From the NCBI GenBank assembly GCA_902612235.1, contig CACMCJ010000006.1:1-64000 (forward strand): a stretch of DNA of 64,000 nt, in the 5' to 3' direction. Positions 9,305-17,615 of this stretch are shown one piece after another. This DNA is from an uncultured Pelagibacteraceae bacterium. Lineage in GTDB: Bacteria; Pseudomonadota; Alphaproteobacteria; Pelagibacterales; Pelagibacteraceae. Made by a program: the position numbers and the translations under genes. Each line of letters opens with the position of its first letter. The stretch's first letter is position 1. Under the pieces are notes generated by a model, which was not told where the DNA came from, did no database searches, and saw nothing but the letters and a program-made list of their open reading frames with translations.

Positions 9305-9754
9305 ATGAATACAAAGTCACCAAAACCAGAAAAAAAAACTGAAGCAAAAAAAACTGATGCAACAAAAAAAATAAGCACTTTTAAAAAAAAGAAAAAAGTT
9401 AAAAGAAATATTACTTCAGGTATTGCTTATGTTTATTCTACTTTTAATAACACAATAGTATCGATCGCTGATGAAAATGGAAATGTTGTTTCATGGTCTT
9501 CAGCTGGTGCAAAAGGGTTTAAGGGATCAAGAAAATCAACACCTTACGCAGCACAAGTTGCTGCAGATGCAGCGGGCTCAAAAGCTTATGAGCAAGGTTT
9601 AAGAACACTGACTGTTCAGGTTAAAGGCCCAGGTTCTGGTAGAGAAACAGCTTTAAGATCTTTACAATCTAGAGGTTTTAGAATTTTATCTATTAAGGAT
9701 ACGACGCCGATGCCTCATAACGGTGCAAGACCACCAAAAAGAAGGAGAGTATAA
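9305..9754 (+). CDS. rpsK: 30S ribosomal protein S11 with basic N-terminal extension
   Basis: S11 is a platform protein that contacts the Shine-Dalgarno helix. The core from about residue 34 is standard: [21 protein letters not shown], then [17 protein letters not shown], and [16 protein letters not shown] at the end. About 25 extra Lys/Thr/Glu-rich residues precede the core. The total is 149 residues compared with about 129 usually. rpoA starts immediately after the stop. Confidence 0.98.
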   Translation: MNTKSPKPEKKTEAKKTDATKKISTFKKKKKVKRNITSGIAYVYSTFNNTIVSIADENGNVVSWSSAGAKGFKGSRKSTPYAAQVAADAAGSKAYEQGLRTLTVQVKGPGSGRETALRSLQSRGFRILSIKDTTPMPHNGARPPKRRRV

Positions 9755-10789
9755 ATGCAAACTACAAGTAATATAATAGATAAAAATTGGAAAGCTTTAA
9801 TAAAACCAAATAAACTTGATATTACGAGCAATGAAGATAAAACTGTTGCAAAAGTAATAGCAGAACCGTTAGAAAAAGGTTTTGGACAAACAATTGGAAA
9901 TTCACTAAGACGTATACTATTATCTTCAATACAAGGTGCTGCTGTTACAGGCATTCAAATTGATGGGGTCTTACATGAATTTTCTTCTATTAAAGGGGTT
10001 CGAGAAGATGTAACTGATATTGTGTTAAATGTAAAAAATTTGGCTATAAAATCAACCTCTACTACTGCAAAAAAAATTATTTTAGATATTAAAGGACCTA
10101 AAGAAGTAAAAGCAAAAGATATAACATTGACACCAGAAATTGAAATATTAAATCCAGAGCAAACAATTTGCAATCTTGATGAAAAAACTAACTTTCATAT
10201 GGAATTGATGATAAACAATGGAAAAGGTTATGTGCCTGCACCAAAAAATAAACCTGAAGATAGTCCTCTAGGATTAATTTCCATTGATTCTTTATTTAGT
10301 CCGGTAAAAAAAGTTTCATTTACAGTAGAAAATACAAGAGCTGGTAGTGCGTTAGATTATGACAAACTAGTAATGACTGTCGAAACTAATGGAACTATTG
10401 CAGCAGAAGATGCAATTGCATATTCAGCGAGAATATTTCAAGATCAGCTATCAATGTTTGTAAATTTTGAAGATCCTCAGGAAGTCGTAAAAGAAGTAAA
10501 ATCTTCAGAACCGGAGTTTAACAGAAATTTACTTAAGAGAGTTGAGGAATTGGAATTATCTGTAAGATCAATGAACTGTCTCAAAAACGATAATATCATC
10601 TACATTGGAGATTTAGTACAAAAAACTGAGCCCGAAATGTTAAGAACACCTAACTTTGGAAGAAAGTCTTTAAATGAAATAAAAGAAGTTTTAAATACAA
10701 TGTCACTTTATTTAGGTATGGAAATTCCAAATTGGCCTCCAGATAATATTGCGGAATTATCAAAAAAACTCGAGGATAATAATTACTAA
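9755..10789 (+). CDS. rpoA: DNA-directed RNA polymerase subunit alpha
   Basis: Alpha forms the dimer on which RNA polymerase assembles. The N-terminal domain has [22 protein letters not shown] at about residues 37-58 and the ENTRAG motif near residue 190. The C-terminal domain, about residues 258-325, has the [20 protein letters not shown] and [13 protein letters not shown] motifs that bind UP elements and activators. Its 344-residue length is normal for alphaproteobacteria. Confidence 0.99.
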   Translation: MQTTSNIIDKNWKALIKPNKLDITSNEDKTVAKVIAEPLEKGFGQTIGNSLRRILLSSIQGAAVTGIQIDGVLHEFSSIKGVREDVTDIVLNVKNLAIKSTSTTAKKIILDIKGPKEVKAKDITLTPEIEILNPEQTICNLDEKTNFHMELMINNGKGYVPAPKNKPEDSPLGLISIDSLFSPVKKVSFTVENTRAGSALDYDKLVMTVETNGTIAAEDAIAYSARIFQDQLSMFVNFEDPQEVVKEVKSSEPEFNRNLLKRVEELELSVRSMNCLKNDNIIYIGDLVQKTEPEMLRTPNFGRKSLNEIKEVLNTMSLYLGMEIPNWPPDNIAELSKKLEDNNY

Positions 10790-11235
10790 TGAGACACGGA
10801 CTTGGTTATAGGAAATTGAATAAAACTGGGGAACATAGAAAAGCTTTATTTAAAAATATGCTAAATTCTTTAATTAAATATGAGCAAATCATAACAACAC
10901 TACCCAAAGCAAAGGAGTTAAAACCTCAAATAGATAAGGTTATTACTATTGGAAAAAAAAATATGTTAAGTAATAAAAGAAGACTTTTTTCTAAACTACA
11001 AAATAACAAATCTGTATCGAAGGTATTTGGAGAATTATCCAAAAGATACAGTAATAGAAAAGGCGGATACTCTAGGGTTTTAAGAGCTGGATACAGAACA
11101 GGGGATGATGCTCCCATGGCTGTTATAGAATTAGTTGATAGAAATCCAGAGGCAAAAAAAGTTGATAAACCTAAAAAAGTTGAAAAAAAAGAAGATAATA
11201 AAAAACAGACAGATCAAAAAGTAGCTAGAAAATAG
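10789..11235 (+). CDS. rplQ: 50S ribosomal protein L17
   Basis: L17 lies near the exit tunnel. It begins [24 protein letters not shown], which is diagnostic, and has GGYSRVLRAGYRTGDDAPMAVIELVD near the end of the core. About 25 Lys-rich residues follow as a low-complexity tail, for a total of 148 residues. The start overlaps the rpoA stop by one base. Confidence 0.98.
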   Translation: MRHGLGYRKLNKTGEHRKALFKNMLNSLIKYEQIITTLPKAKELKPQIDKVITIGKKNMLSNKRRLFSKLQNNKSVSKVFGELSKRYSNRKGGYSRVLRAGYRTGDDAPMAVIELVDRNPEAKKVDKPKKVEKKEDNKKQTDQKVARK

Positions 11236-11246
11236 TTCAGCTATAC

Positions 11247-12155
11247 ATGCCTCAAACATATAATGTTGAAAAAGATTATAGTAATACTCGTTTAGACAGA
11301 TGGTTTAAACTAAAAATAAAAGACCTTCCTCAATCTCTTATCGAAAAAATTATTAGACTTAATAAGATAAAAGTTAATAAAAAAAAGCAAAAATCTTCAT
11401 ATAGACTTCAGGAAGGTGATATTGTTGAGATACATAATATTTCTAAATTTAAACCAAAATCACCAAATAAAATTTTAAAATATAAACCTTCTCAGAAAGA
11501 ACTATCAAATTACAATAAAATTATATTAGAAAATAATGAGAATTTTATTGTAATAAATAAACCTGCTGGTGTGGCAGTCCAATCTGGTACAAGATCACTT
11601 AAGAATATCATCGATATTTTAAAAGAGAGCAAATATTTTAATGACCAAAAACCTTATATTGTTCATCGATTAGATAAAGAAACATCAGGCGTTCTTATAA
11701 TTGCTAAAAACAGATCATATGCACAACTTTTTACTTCACTTTTTCGTATAAGAAAAATTCATAAAACTTATCTTGCTTTAACGTTTGGAAAAATTCAAAA
11801 AGTCAAAAATACATTAAAAGATAATTTAATATATTATGAGGGTAAAAAAAAGATTACGCAAAAAGCTGTTACACACTACAAAGTTTTAAAAAATAGTGAA
11901 AAATATTCATTTGTAGAATTAAATCCAATAACTGGAAGAAAGCATCAGCTGAGAAGACAATTATACAACATTGGCAACCCAATTATTGGTGACAATAAAT
12001 ATTACTTTTCTATAAATAGAAAAAATAGAGATATTAAAAAGAAAAGTCTTATGTTACATGCATATAAAATTAAATTTATGATAAATAACGTTCAATATAA
12101 TTTCAAAGCTAGCTATAGTAACTTATTTGAAGAATTTATTAAAAAAAATTTTTAA
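11247..12155 (+). CDS. rluC: RluC/RluD-family 23S rRNA pseudouridine synthase
   Basis: This enzyme should convert selected uridines of 23S rRNA to pseudouridine. An S4-type RNA-binding domain occupies about residues 12-60. The catalytic signature HRLDKETSG is at residues 140-148, with Asp143 as the expected nucleophile, and GRKHQLRRQL lies further on. In alphaproteobacteria such genes usually match RluC, but RluD cannot be excluded without alignment. It follows rplQ by 11 bases, and its stop interlocks with that of lipB. Confidence 0.88.
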   Translation: MPQTYNVEKDYSNTRLDRWFKLKIKDLPQSLIEKIIRLNKIKVNKKKQKSSYRLQEGDIVEIHNISKFKPKSPNKILKYKPSQKELSNYNKIILENNENFIVINKPAGVAVQSGTRSLKNIIDILKESKYFNDQKPYIVHRLDKETSGVLIIAKNRSYAQLFTSLFRIRKIHKTYLALTFGKIQKVKNTLKDNLIYYEGKKKITQKAVTHYKVLKNSEKYSFVELNPITGRKHQLRRQLYNIGNPIIGDNKYYFSINRKNRDIKKKSLMLHAYKIKFMINNVQYNFKASYSNLFEEFIKKNF

Positions 12156-12763
12156 ATTTTATTAATATTCTTTAAAAATATAGAAATAAGTTTATTTTCA
12201 ATATTTTTAATTAATTTTCCCTTTTCTTTTTTAATAGAGGTTATTTTCTTATTATTTAGTCCACAAGGACTAATCTTTAAATATTGGCTTAAGTCATTGT
12301 CTATATTTATTGAACAACCATGGAAAGCAATCCATTTAGATATTCTAAGACCTATTGCAGCTATTTTTCTTTTTTTAACCCAGATGCCAATATTTTTTTT
12401 ATCCCTAATTCCTTTGATATTGCAAACTTTTAAAAATTCAATAATACTCTTCTCAATTAAGGAAATTAATTTTCTGATATCTTTTTTTCGCTTGTTTAAG
12501 TCCAAAACAAAATAAACTATTTTTTGTCCTGGGTTATGAAGAGTTATTTTTCCGCCTCTATTAGTATTGATTACTTTAATTTTACTATCTAAAATCTCAT
12601 TTGGATTAGCTCTTATCCCAGCTGTATACGTAATCGGATGCTCTAAAATCCACAGTAATTCTTTTCCCTCTTTTTTTTTTAAATTTTCAACCCTTTTATT
12701 AAGAATTTCCATAGCTATTTCATAGGAAATACGTCTTTTGCTGATTTTAATTTCTATGCTCAT
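12152..12763 (-). CDS. lipB: Lipoyl(octanoyl) transferase LipB
   Basis: LipB moves octanoyl groups from acyl carrier protein to apo-lipoyl domains. Visible motifs are RGGKITLHNPGQ (residues 69-80), IAAIGLRISKWIAFHG with Lys143, and SPCGL with the acyl-accepting Cys167. The Cys/Lys pair is the known catalytic dyad, so the enzyme looks active. The 203-residue length is slightly below average. It is divergent from mgtE (60-base gap) and convergent with rluC. Confidence 0.95.
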   Translation of the reverse strand: MSIEIKISKRRISYEIAMEILNKRVENLKKKEGKELLWILEHPITYTAGIRANPNEILDSKIKVINTNRGGKITLHNPGQKIVYFVLDLNKRKKDIRKLISLIEKSIIEFLKVCNIKGIRDKKNIGIWVKKRKIAAIGLRISKWIAFHGCSINIDNDLSQYLKISPCGLNNKKITSIKKEKGKLIKNIENKLISIFLKNINKI

Positions 12764-12768
12764 TTAGT

Positions 12769-12797
12769 TTGAAATTTATCATTTTATGCACTATTAG
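12769..12797 (+). promoter_or_regulatory. Sigma-70 promoter for mgtE
   Basis: The lipB-mgtE gap contains TTGAAA (12769-12774), a 17-base spacer and TATTAG (12792-12797). An AGAGG Shine-Dalgarno (12814-12818) sits five bases before the mgtE ATG. The leader would be only about 20 bases, so there is no space for an M-box-type magnesium riboswitch. Confidence 0.55.
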
Positions 12798-12823
12798 TCT
12801 CAAAAAAACAATCAGAGGTTTTT

Positions 12824-14203
12824 ATGACTTTAGTAAAATCAACAGGTAACAAAAAAGTAAATCTTGATTTTAATAAAGAATTTATTAGTACTTTTTCAGA
12901 AAAAATTCAATCATCAGATATTAAATTTATTAATCAAACCTTAAAAGATTTACACGAGTCAGATGTTGCAAATCTTATTGAAAATTTAACCAATGAGTCA
13001 AGAACTAAACTTATTGAAATTGAGGAATTTAATATTAATCCTGACATATTTATTGAGTTAAACGAGTCAATTCAAAGTGAAGTTCTCCAACTTCTATCAG
13101 TTGACTCAATCACTAACATAATAAAGAGGTTAGAATCTGATGATTCAATTAAAATACTTGAAAATTTAGATAAAAATAAAAAAAAAGATATTTTAGATAA
13201 ACTTCCCCCTAAAGATAGGTTTTTATTAGAGGAAGGACTAAGCTACCCAGAAGACTCAGCTGCAAGAATTATGCAAAGAGAGTTTACTGCAGTCCCTAGC
13301 AATTGGAGCGTAGGCCAAACAATTGATTACTTGAGAGAAAATAAAGACTTACCAAAAGAATTTTTAGAAATTTTTATTGTAGATAGCGAATTCAAACCTG
13401 TTGGAACAGTTCCCTCATCTAGAGTATTAAGAACACCAAGAGAATCTAAAATGAATTCAATTATGACAGAAATGCCCGTTTTAATATCTGTTAATATGGA
13501 CAAAGAAGAAGTTGGACATACCTTTGAAAATTACAATTTAGTATCTGCTGGTGTAGTAAATAAAGATAATAAATTAGTTGGAATGATAACAGGTGATGAT
13601 GTAGTTACCGTTGTACAAGAAGAAGCCGAAGAAGATGCTTTGCGTTTAGCTGGTGTAGGAGACGAAGAAATTACCGATAGCGTAGTCGTTAAAACTAAGA
13701 GAAGATTTAATTGGTTATTATTAAATTTGTTCACAGCGTTATTAGCTACCTGGGTCATCAGTAATTTTGGTGCATCAATAGAACAAATGGTGGCATTAGC
13801 TTTTTTAATGCCAATAGTTGCATCAATGGGTGGTAATGCCGGCATGCAGACACTAGCAGTAACAATTAGAGCTATAGCCAAAAAGGAGTTATCTACGAGT
13901 AATTTTAATAGAGTTGTAGGAAAAGAATTTATAATTGGAATATTAAATGGAATTATTTTTGCTATTATTACTGCAATAATAGTTCATTTATGGTTCAAAG
14001 AAACCAGCCTTTCTTTATTGATTGGAATTTCAATGATTTTAAATATGATTGTAGCAGGTTTGTTTGGGATTTTGGTTCCAGTTTCTTTAAAAAAAATGAA
14101 TATTGATCCAGCACTTGCTTCTAGTGTTTTTGTTACAACCATTACCGATGTTATAGGTTTTTTATCCTTTTTAGGCCTGGGATCATACTATTTTTTATAT
14201 TAG
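12824..14203 (+). CDS. mgtE: Magnesium transporter MgtE
   Basis: MgtE is a dimeric Mg2+ channel gated by cytoplasmic Mg2+. The 459-residue protein shows the N-terminal MgtE_N domain (about 30-140), paired CBS domains (about 140-265, including GTVPSSRVLRTPRESK and GVVNKDNKLVGMITGDD), a connecting helix, and five membrane segments from about residue 290. The pore segment has MPIVASMGGNAGMQT. It is full length. Its TAG stop interlocks with the panC stop on the other strand. Confidence 0.97.
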   Translation: MTLVKSTGNKKVNLDFNKEFISTFSEKIQSSDIKFINQTLKDLHESDVANLIENLTNESRTKLIEIEEFNINPDIFIELNESIQSEVLQLLSVDSITNIIKRLESDDSIKILENLDKNKKKDILDKLPPKDRFLLEEGLSYPEDSAARIMQREFTAVPSNWSVGQTIDYLRENKDLPKEFLEIFIVDSEFKPVGTVPSSRVLRTPRESKMNSIMTEMPVLISVNMDKEEVGHTFENYNLVSAGVVNKDNKLVGMITGDDVVTVVQEEAEEDALRLAGVGDEEITDSVVVKTKRRFNWLLLNLFTALLATWVISNFGASIEQMVALAFLMPIVASMGGNAGMQTLAVTIRAIAKKELSTSNFNRVVGKEFIIGILNGIIFAIITAIIVHLWFKETSLSLLIGISMILNMIVAGLFGILVPVSLKKMNIDPALASSVFVTTITDVIGFLSFLGLGSYYFLY

Positions 14204-15000
14204 ATATTATCAATTAATCTAACTTTTCCTAAATGATAAGACACAAAAATATTTGTGTTTGTATTTAACTTCAAACCTTTTCTAAAAGATTCAACATTAT
14301 AAATTTCTAAATAATCAATTTTATTAACCCCAAATCTAAGTATTTTTCTTTTTAAAATATTTAAATTAAGTTTTGACTTTTTTTTAATTTTAAATAAAAA
14401 TTTATATACTTGTGAAGCAATTCTTAGTTGTTTTTTATTTAATCTTTTATTTCTTGATGAGCATGCTACACCATTAATTTCTCGTATAGTTTTACAAGCG
14501 ATAACTTTTGTTTTAATTTTTCTTTTTTGAATATGTTTTTTTATTAAATAAAGCTGTTGAAAATCTTTCTTCCCTAAGTAAATTCTTTTTGGATTTAATA
14601 TTTCTAAAAATCTATTTACAACATCTAAAACTCCCTCAAAGTGACCTTTGCGAAATTGACCACATAATTTTTTTGAAACTTTATCTAAAAAGACACTTTT
14701 ATTGGGTTTAAAAGAAAAAATTTCTCTTTTGTTTGGGATATAAACAAAATTTACTTTAAGCCTTTTAAGTAAAATTAAATCGTTTTTAATATTTCTTGGG
14801 TAATTATTATAATCACTTTTTTTATTAAATTGTTTAGGATTTACAAATATCGTAACTAATGTTTTACCACCTATTTTTTTTGACTTTTTTATAAGAAATT
14901 CATGACCCTTATGTAAACTACCCATTGTTGGTACAAAGGATATATTTTTTTCATATAAAATCTCTTTTTGTAATTTTTGTTTACTTTTAAATATTTTCAT
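14200..15000 (-). CDS. panC: Pantothenate synthetase
   Basis: PanC condenses pantoate and beta-alanine using ATP to make pantothenate. I chose the ATG at 15000 (MKIFKSKQ). An in-frame upstream extension to 15054 would overlap galU and does not resemble the family. PTMGSLHKGH (residues 24-33) supplies the ATP-binding His pair, and GKKDFQQLYLIKK and SSRNKRLNKKQ are further family motifs. The 266 residues are slightly short but complete. panB is not nearby. Confidence 0.95.
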   Translation of the reverse strand: MKIFKSKQKLQKEILYEKNISFVPTMGSLHKGHEFLIKKSKKIGGKTLVTIFVNPKQFNKKSDYNNYPRNIKNDLILLKRLKVNFVYIPNKREIFSFKPNKSVFLDKVSKKLCGQFRKGHFEGVLDVVNRFLEILNPKRIYLGKKDFQQLYLIKKHIQKRKIKTKVIACKTIREINGVACSSRNKRLNKKQLRIASQVYKFLFKIKKKSKLNLNILKRKILRFGVNKIDYLEIYNVESFRKGLKLNTNTNIFVSYHLGKVRLIDNI

Positions 15001-15038
15001 TTCTTTATTGTAGTGATAATAACTATTATAAGAATCAT

Positions 15039-15857
15039 ATGATAAAACAAGCAATTATTCCATTAGCTGGATTAGGTACTCGAATGCTCCCTTTAACAAG
15101 TGTTTTGCCAAAAGAACTTTTGCCAATTAATGGCAAACCTAACTTAGAGTATATTCTTGAAGAGTGTTTAAACGCTGGTATTAAAGAATTTATATTTATT
15201 ATTTCAAAAAACAAATATTCTATTAAAAAGTATTTTTTTAATGATAGTTTTTACAAAAAAATTATAAAGAAAAAAAAGGACAAAAGAATTATTCAAGAAT
15301 ATAAAAAAATAAAAAAATATCAAAAAATGATTAAATTTGTATACCAAAATAGCCCTAAAGGTACGGGTGACGCAGTTTTAAAATGTCAAAAATTTATTAA
15401 AAGCAATTTTTTTTTAATACTTTTACCAGATGATCTTATTATTAATCAAAACTGCTCTAAAGAAATGATTAAGCTTCATAAAATTACAAAAGGATCAATA
15501 ATTGCAACTAAAAGAGTAAAAAGAAAAACTGTATCAAGATGGGGTATTTTATCTTTAAAAAATAAGAAGAAAAATTATTTTGAGATAAAAGATGTTGTAG
15601 AAAAACCTAACATCAAAAAAGCGCCATCAAATTTTGCAATTATTGGAAGATATATTTTAACTTCAAAAATTTTTGGAGAAATAAAAAAATTAAAACCAGG
15701 GCAAGGTAAAGAAATACATATTACAGATGCAATAAAAAGTTTAATACAAAAAAACAATAAATTTTACGGAAATATTTTCAAAGGTAAATATTTAGATTGT
15801 GGAACGTTAAAGGGATATATTGATTCAGGAGCTAAAATTAATAAAGGAAAAAAATGA
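15039..15857 (+). CDS. galU: UTP-glucose-1-phosphate uridylyltransferase
   Basis: GalU makes UDP-glucose from UTP and glucose-1-phosphate. The nucleotidyltransferase signature GLGTRMLP is at residues 11-18 and PKELLP at 24-29. LLPDD and VEKP (normal GalU motifs) are present in the middle, with KYLDCGTLKGY near the end. At 272 residues it is slightly shorter than average. It overlaps ugd by four bases, and the pair would make UDP-glucuronate for surface polysaccharide. Confidence 0.95.
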   Translation: MIKQAIIPLAGLGTRMLPLTSVLPKELLPINGKPNLEYILEECLNAGIKEFIFIISKNKYSIKKYFFNDSFYKKIIKKKKDKRIIQEYKKIKKYQKMIKFVYQNSPKGTGDAVLKCQKFIKSNFFLILLPDDLIINQNCSKEMIKLHKITKGSIIATKRVKRKTVSRWGILSLKNKKKNYFEIKDVVEKPNIKKAPSNFAIIGRYILTSKIFGEIKKLKPGQGKEIHITDAIKSLIQKNNKFYGNIFKGKYLDCGTLKGYIDSGAKINKGKK

Positions 15858-17158
15858 AATTATGTATGATAGGCACAGGATATGTTGGTCTAGTTAGCGG
15901 AACTTGTTTTGCTGATATAGGCAATCAAGTAATATGTGTTGATAAGGATTTAGATAAAATTAGCAAACTCAAAAGTGGAATATCTCCAATATATGAACCT
16001 GGATTAGATGAGTTAATTAAAAAAAATTATTCTGCAAAAAGACTATTTTTTACATCTAATATTAAACAAGCAATTAATTCCTCAGATATAATATTTATCT
16101 GTGTTGGCACACCTACAAAAAAAGGATCTCTTAAAGTTGATTTATCTTACGTATATAAATGTTGTAAAGAAATTTTAAAGTTTACTAAAAAAAAGAAAAT
16201 TCTTGTGACAAAATCTACGGTACCAGTTGGAACTGGTGATGAGATTGAAAAAATAATTAAAAAAAAGAAAAAATTGTTTACTGTAATATCCAATCCTGAA
16301 TTTTTGAGAGAAGGGGAAGCGATACGTGACTTCAGATATCCAGACAGAATAGTAATTGGTTCTAATGAGAAGAAAACTTTCAATACAATGAAAAAACTTT
16401 ATTCACCTCTCACTAATAAGGGTGCGAAATTTTTTACAACTTCAAGAAGAGGTGCTGAACTAATTAAATACGCATCTAATGCTTTTTTAGCTACTAAAAT
16501 TACATTCATTAATGAATTGGCAAATTTATGTGAGAAATCAGGTGTAAATATTGAGGATATCTCCTTAGGCATGGGTTCAGATAACAGAATTGGAGGTAGA
16601 TTCTTAAGAGCAGGGCCTGCTTACGGAGGGTCATGCTTCCCCAAAGATACAAAAGGTTTAGTTTTTGCAGCTGATAAACATAAAGTAAATCTTTCTGTTG
16701 TAAAATCTGTTATTAAATCAAATTTTAATCGAATTAATTTACTAACTAATAGAATTCATAAAATTTTAGGTTCAAGTTTAAAGAATAAAAAGATTTCTTT
16801 TTTAGGTGTAACATTTAAACCTAATACAGATGATATGAGAGATTCTACAAGTCTTAAAATGATTCCTTATTTAAGTAAAAAAGGAGCCTTAATAAATTAT
16901 TATGACCCCTCAGGTGAAAAGAAAGAATTTAGAAAAATTAAAAATTGTTTTTTTAAAAATAATATAAAAAATAATTGTTATAATGCTGATTTGGTTATTT
17001 TGCTTACAGAATGGGATGAATTTAAAACTATCGATTTTAAAAAAGTTATTAAAAATAAGAAGTTTAAAGTCTATGATTTAAGAAATCTATATAATGCTAA
17101 TGAAATGAAACGTAATAAAATCCAATATTTCTCAGTAGGAAGACCAAATATTAAATAA
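15854..17158 (+). CDS. ugd: UDP-glucose 6-dehydrogenase
   Basis: Ugd oxidises UDP-glucose to UDP-glucuronate with two NAD+. The Rossmann motif GTGYVG is at residues 7-12, NPEFLREGEAIRDF at 147-160, and GGSCFPKD at 258-265 carries the catalytic Cys261. GVTFKPNTDDMRDS lies in the C-terminal UDP-binding domain. The 434-residue length is normal. It is coupled to galU and ends in an 8-base overlap with the convergent RidA-like gene. Confidence 0.97.
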   Translation: MKLCMIGTGYVGLVSGTCFADIGNQVICVDKDLDKISKLKSGISPIYEPGLDELIKKNYSAKRLFFTSNIKQAINSSDIIFICVGTPTKKGSLKVDLSYVYKCCKEILKFTKKKKILVTKSTVPVGTGDEIEKIIKKKKKLFTVISNPEFLREGEAIRDFRYPDRIVIGSNEKKTFNTMKKLYSPLTNKGAKFFTTSRRGAELIKYASNAFLATKITFINELANLCEKSGVNIEDISLGMGSDNRIGGRFLRAGPAYGGSCFPKDTKGLVFAADKHKVNLSVVKSVIKSNFNRINLLTNRIHKILGSSLKNKKISFLGVTFKPNTDDMRDSTSLKMIPYLSKKGALINYYDPSGEKKEFRKIKNCFFKNNIKNNCYNADLVILLTEWDEFKTIDFKKVIKNKKFKVYDLRNLYNANEMKRNKIQYFSVGRPNIK

Positions 17159-17615
17159 GTTCAAAAATAGCATCTACTTCAACAGCCACTCCTAAAGGGA
17201 GACTATTAGCGCTTATTGCAGCCCTTGTATGTTCACCTTTTTTTTCAAAAACTTTTGAAATAATATCAGACGCACCATTAATGATTTTAGGTTGTTCTTT
17301 AAAGTCATTTGTTGAATTAACATACCCTGTTAATTTTACACATGATTTAATTTTACTTAAATCTCCTAGACATGCTTTTTTTGCATGTGAAATAATACTT
17401 AAACCGCATCTTTCTGCAGCATTATATCCTTGATCTAAATTTAAATCTTTTCCAACTTTTCCAGTAATTAATTTCGACTCTTTATCGATAGAAACTTGTC
17501 CAGAAATAAACAATAATTTCCCAACAATCTTTGTTGCTACATATGCACCTACAGGAGCTTTTGGGTCTGGCAATTTAATGTTTAATCTTTTAAGCTTTTC
17601 CTCTATAACATTCAT
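17151..17615 (-). CDS. RidA/YjgF-family protein (YER057c-type)
   Basis: This 154-residue protein belongs to the RidA superfamily of small trimeric deaminases that act on reactive enamines/imines. Visible features are LFISGQVSID near residue 34, a YNAAERCGLSIISHAK helix and the C-terminal VAVEVDAIFEL. The typical catalytic Arg of archetypal RidA (in the GxxRxxV context) is not obvious: the region reads HTRAAISANSLPLG. This is the pattern of the RidA-related subgroup annotated as endoribonuclease L-PSP/YER057c. It overlaps the topA stop by one base. Confidence 0.85.
   Translation of the reverse strand: MNVIEEKLKRLNIKLPDPKAPVGAYVATKIVGKLLFISGQVSIDKESKLITGKVGKDLNLDQGYNAAERCGLSIISHAKKACLGDLSKIKSCVKLTGYVNSTNDFKEQPKIINGASDIISKVFEKKGEHTRAAISANSLPLGVAVEVDAIFELI

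Noticed and set aside
13531-13881. 116-codon minus-strand frame inside mgtE
   Set aside because: It is antisense to the CBS and membrane region of MgtE and its composition mirrors that gene. There is no independent support.
15001-15054. Longer panC N-terminus starting at 15054
   Set aside because: The added Tyr/Ser-rich residues do not match pantothenate synthetase and would overlap galU. MKIFKSKQ at 15000 fits the family.
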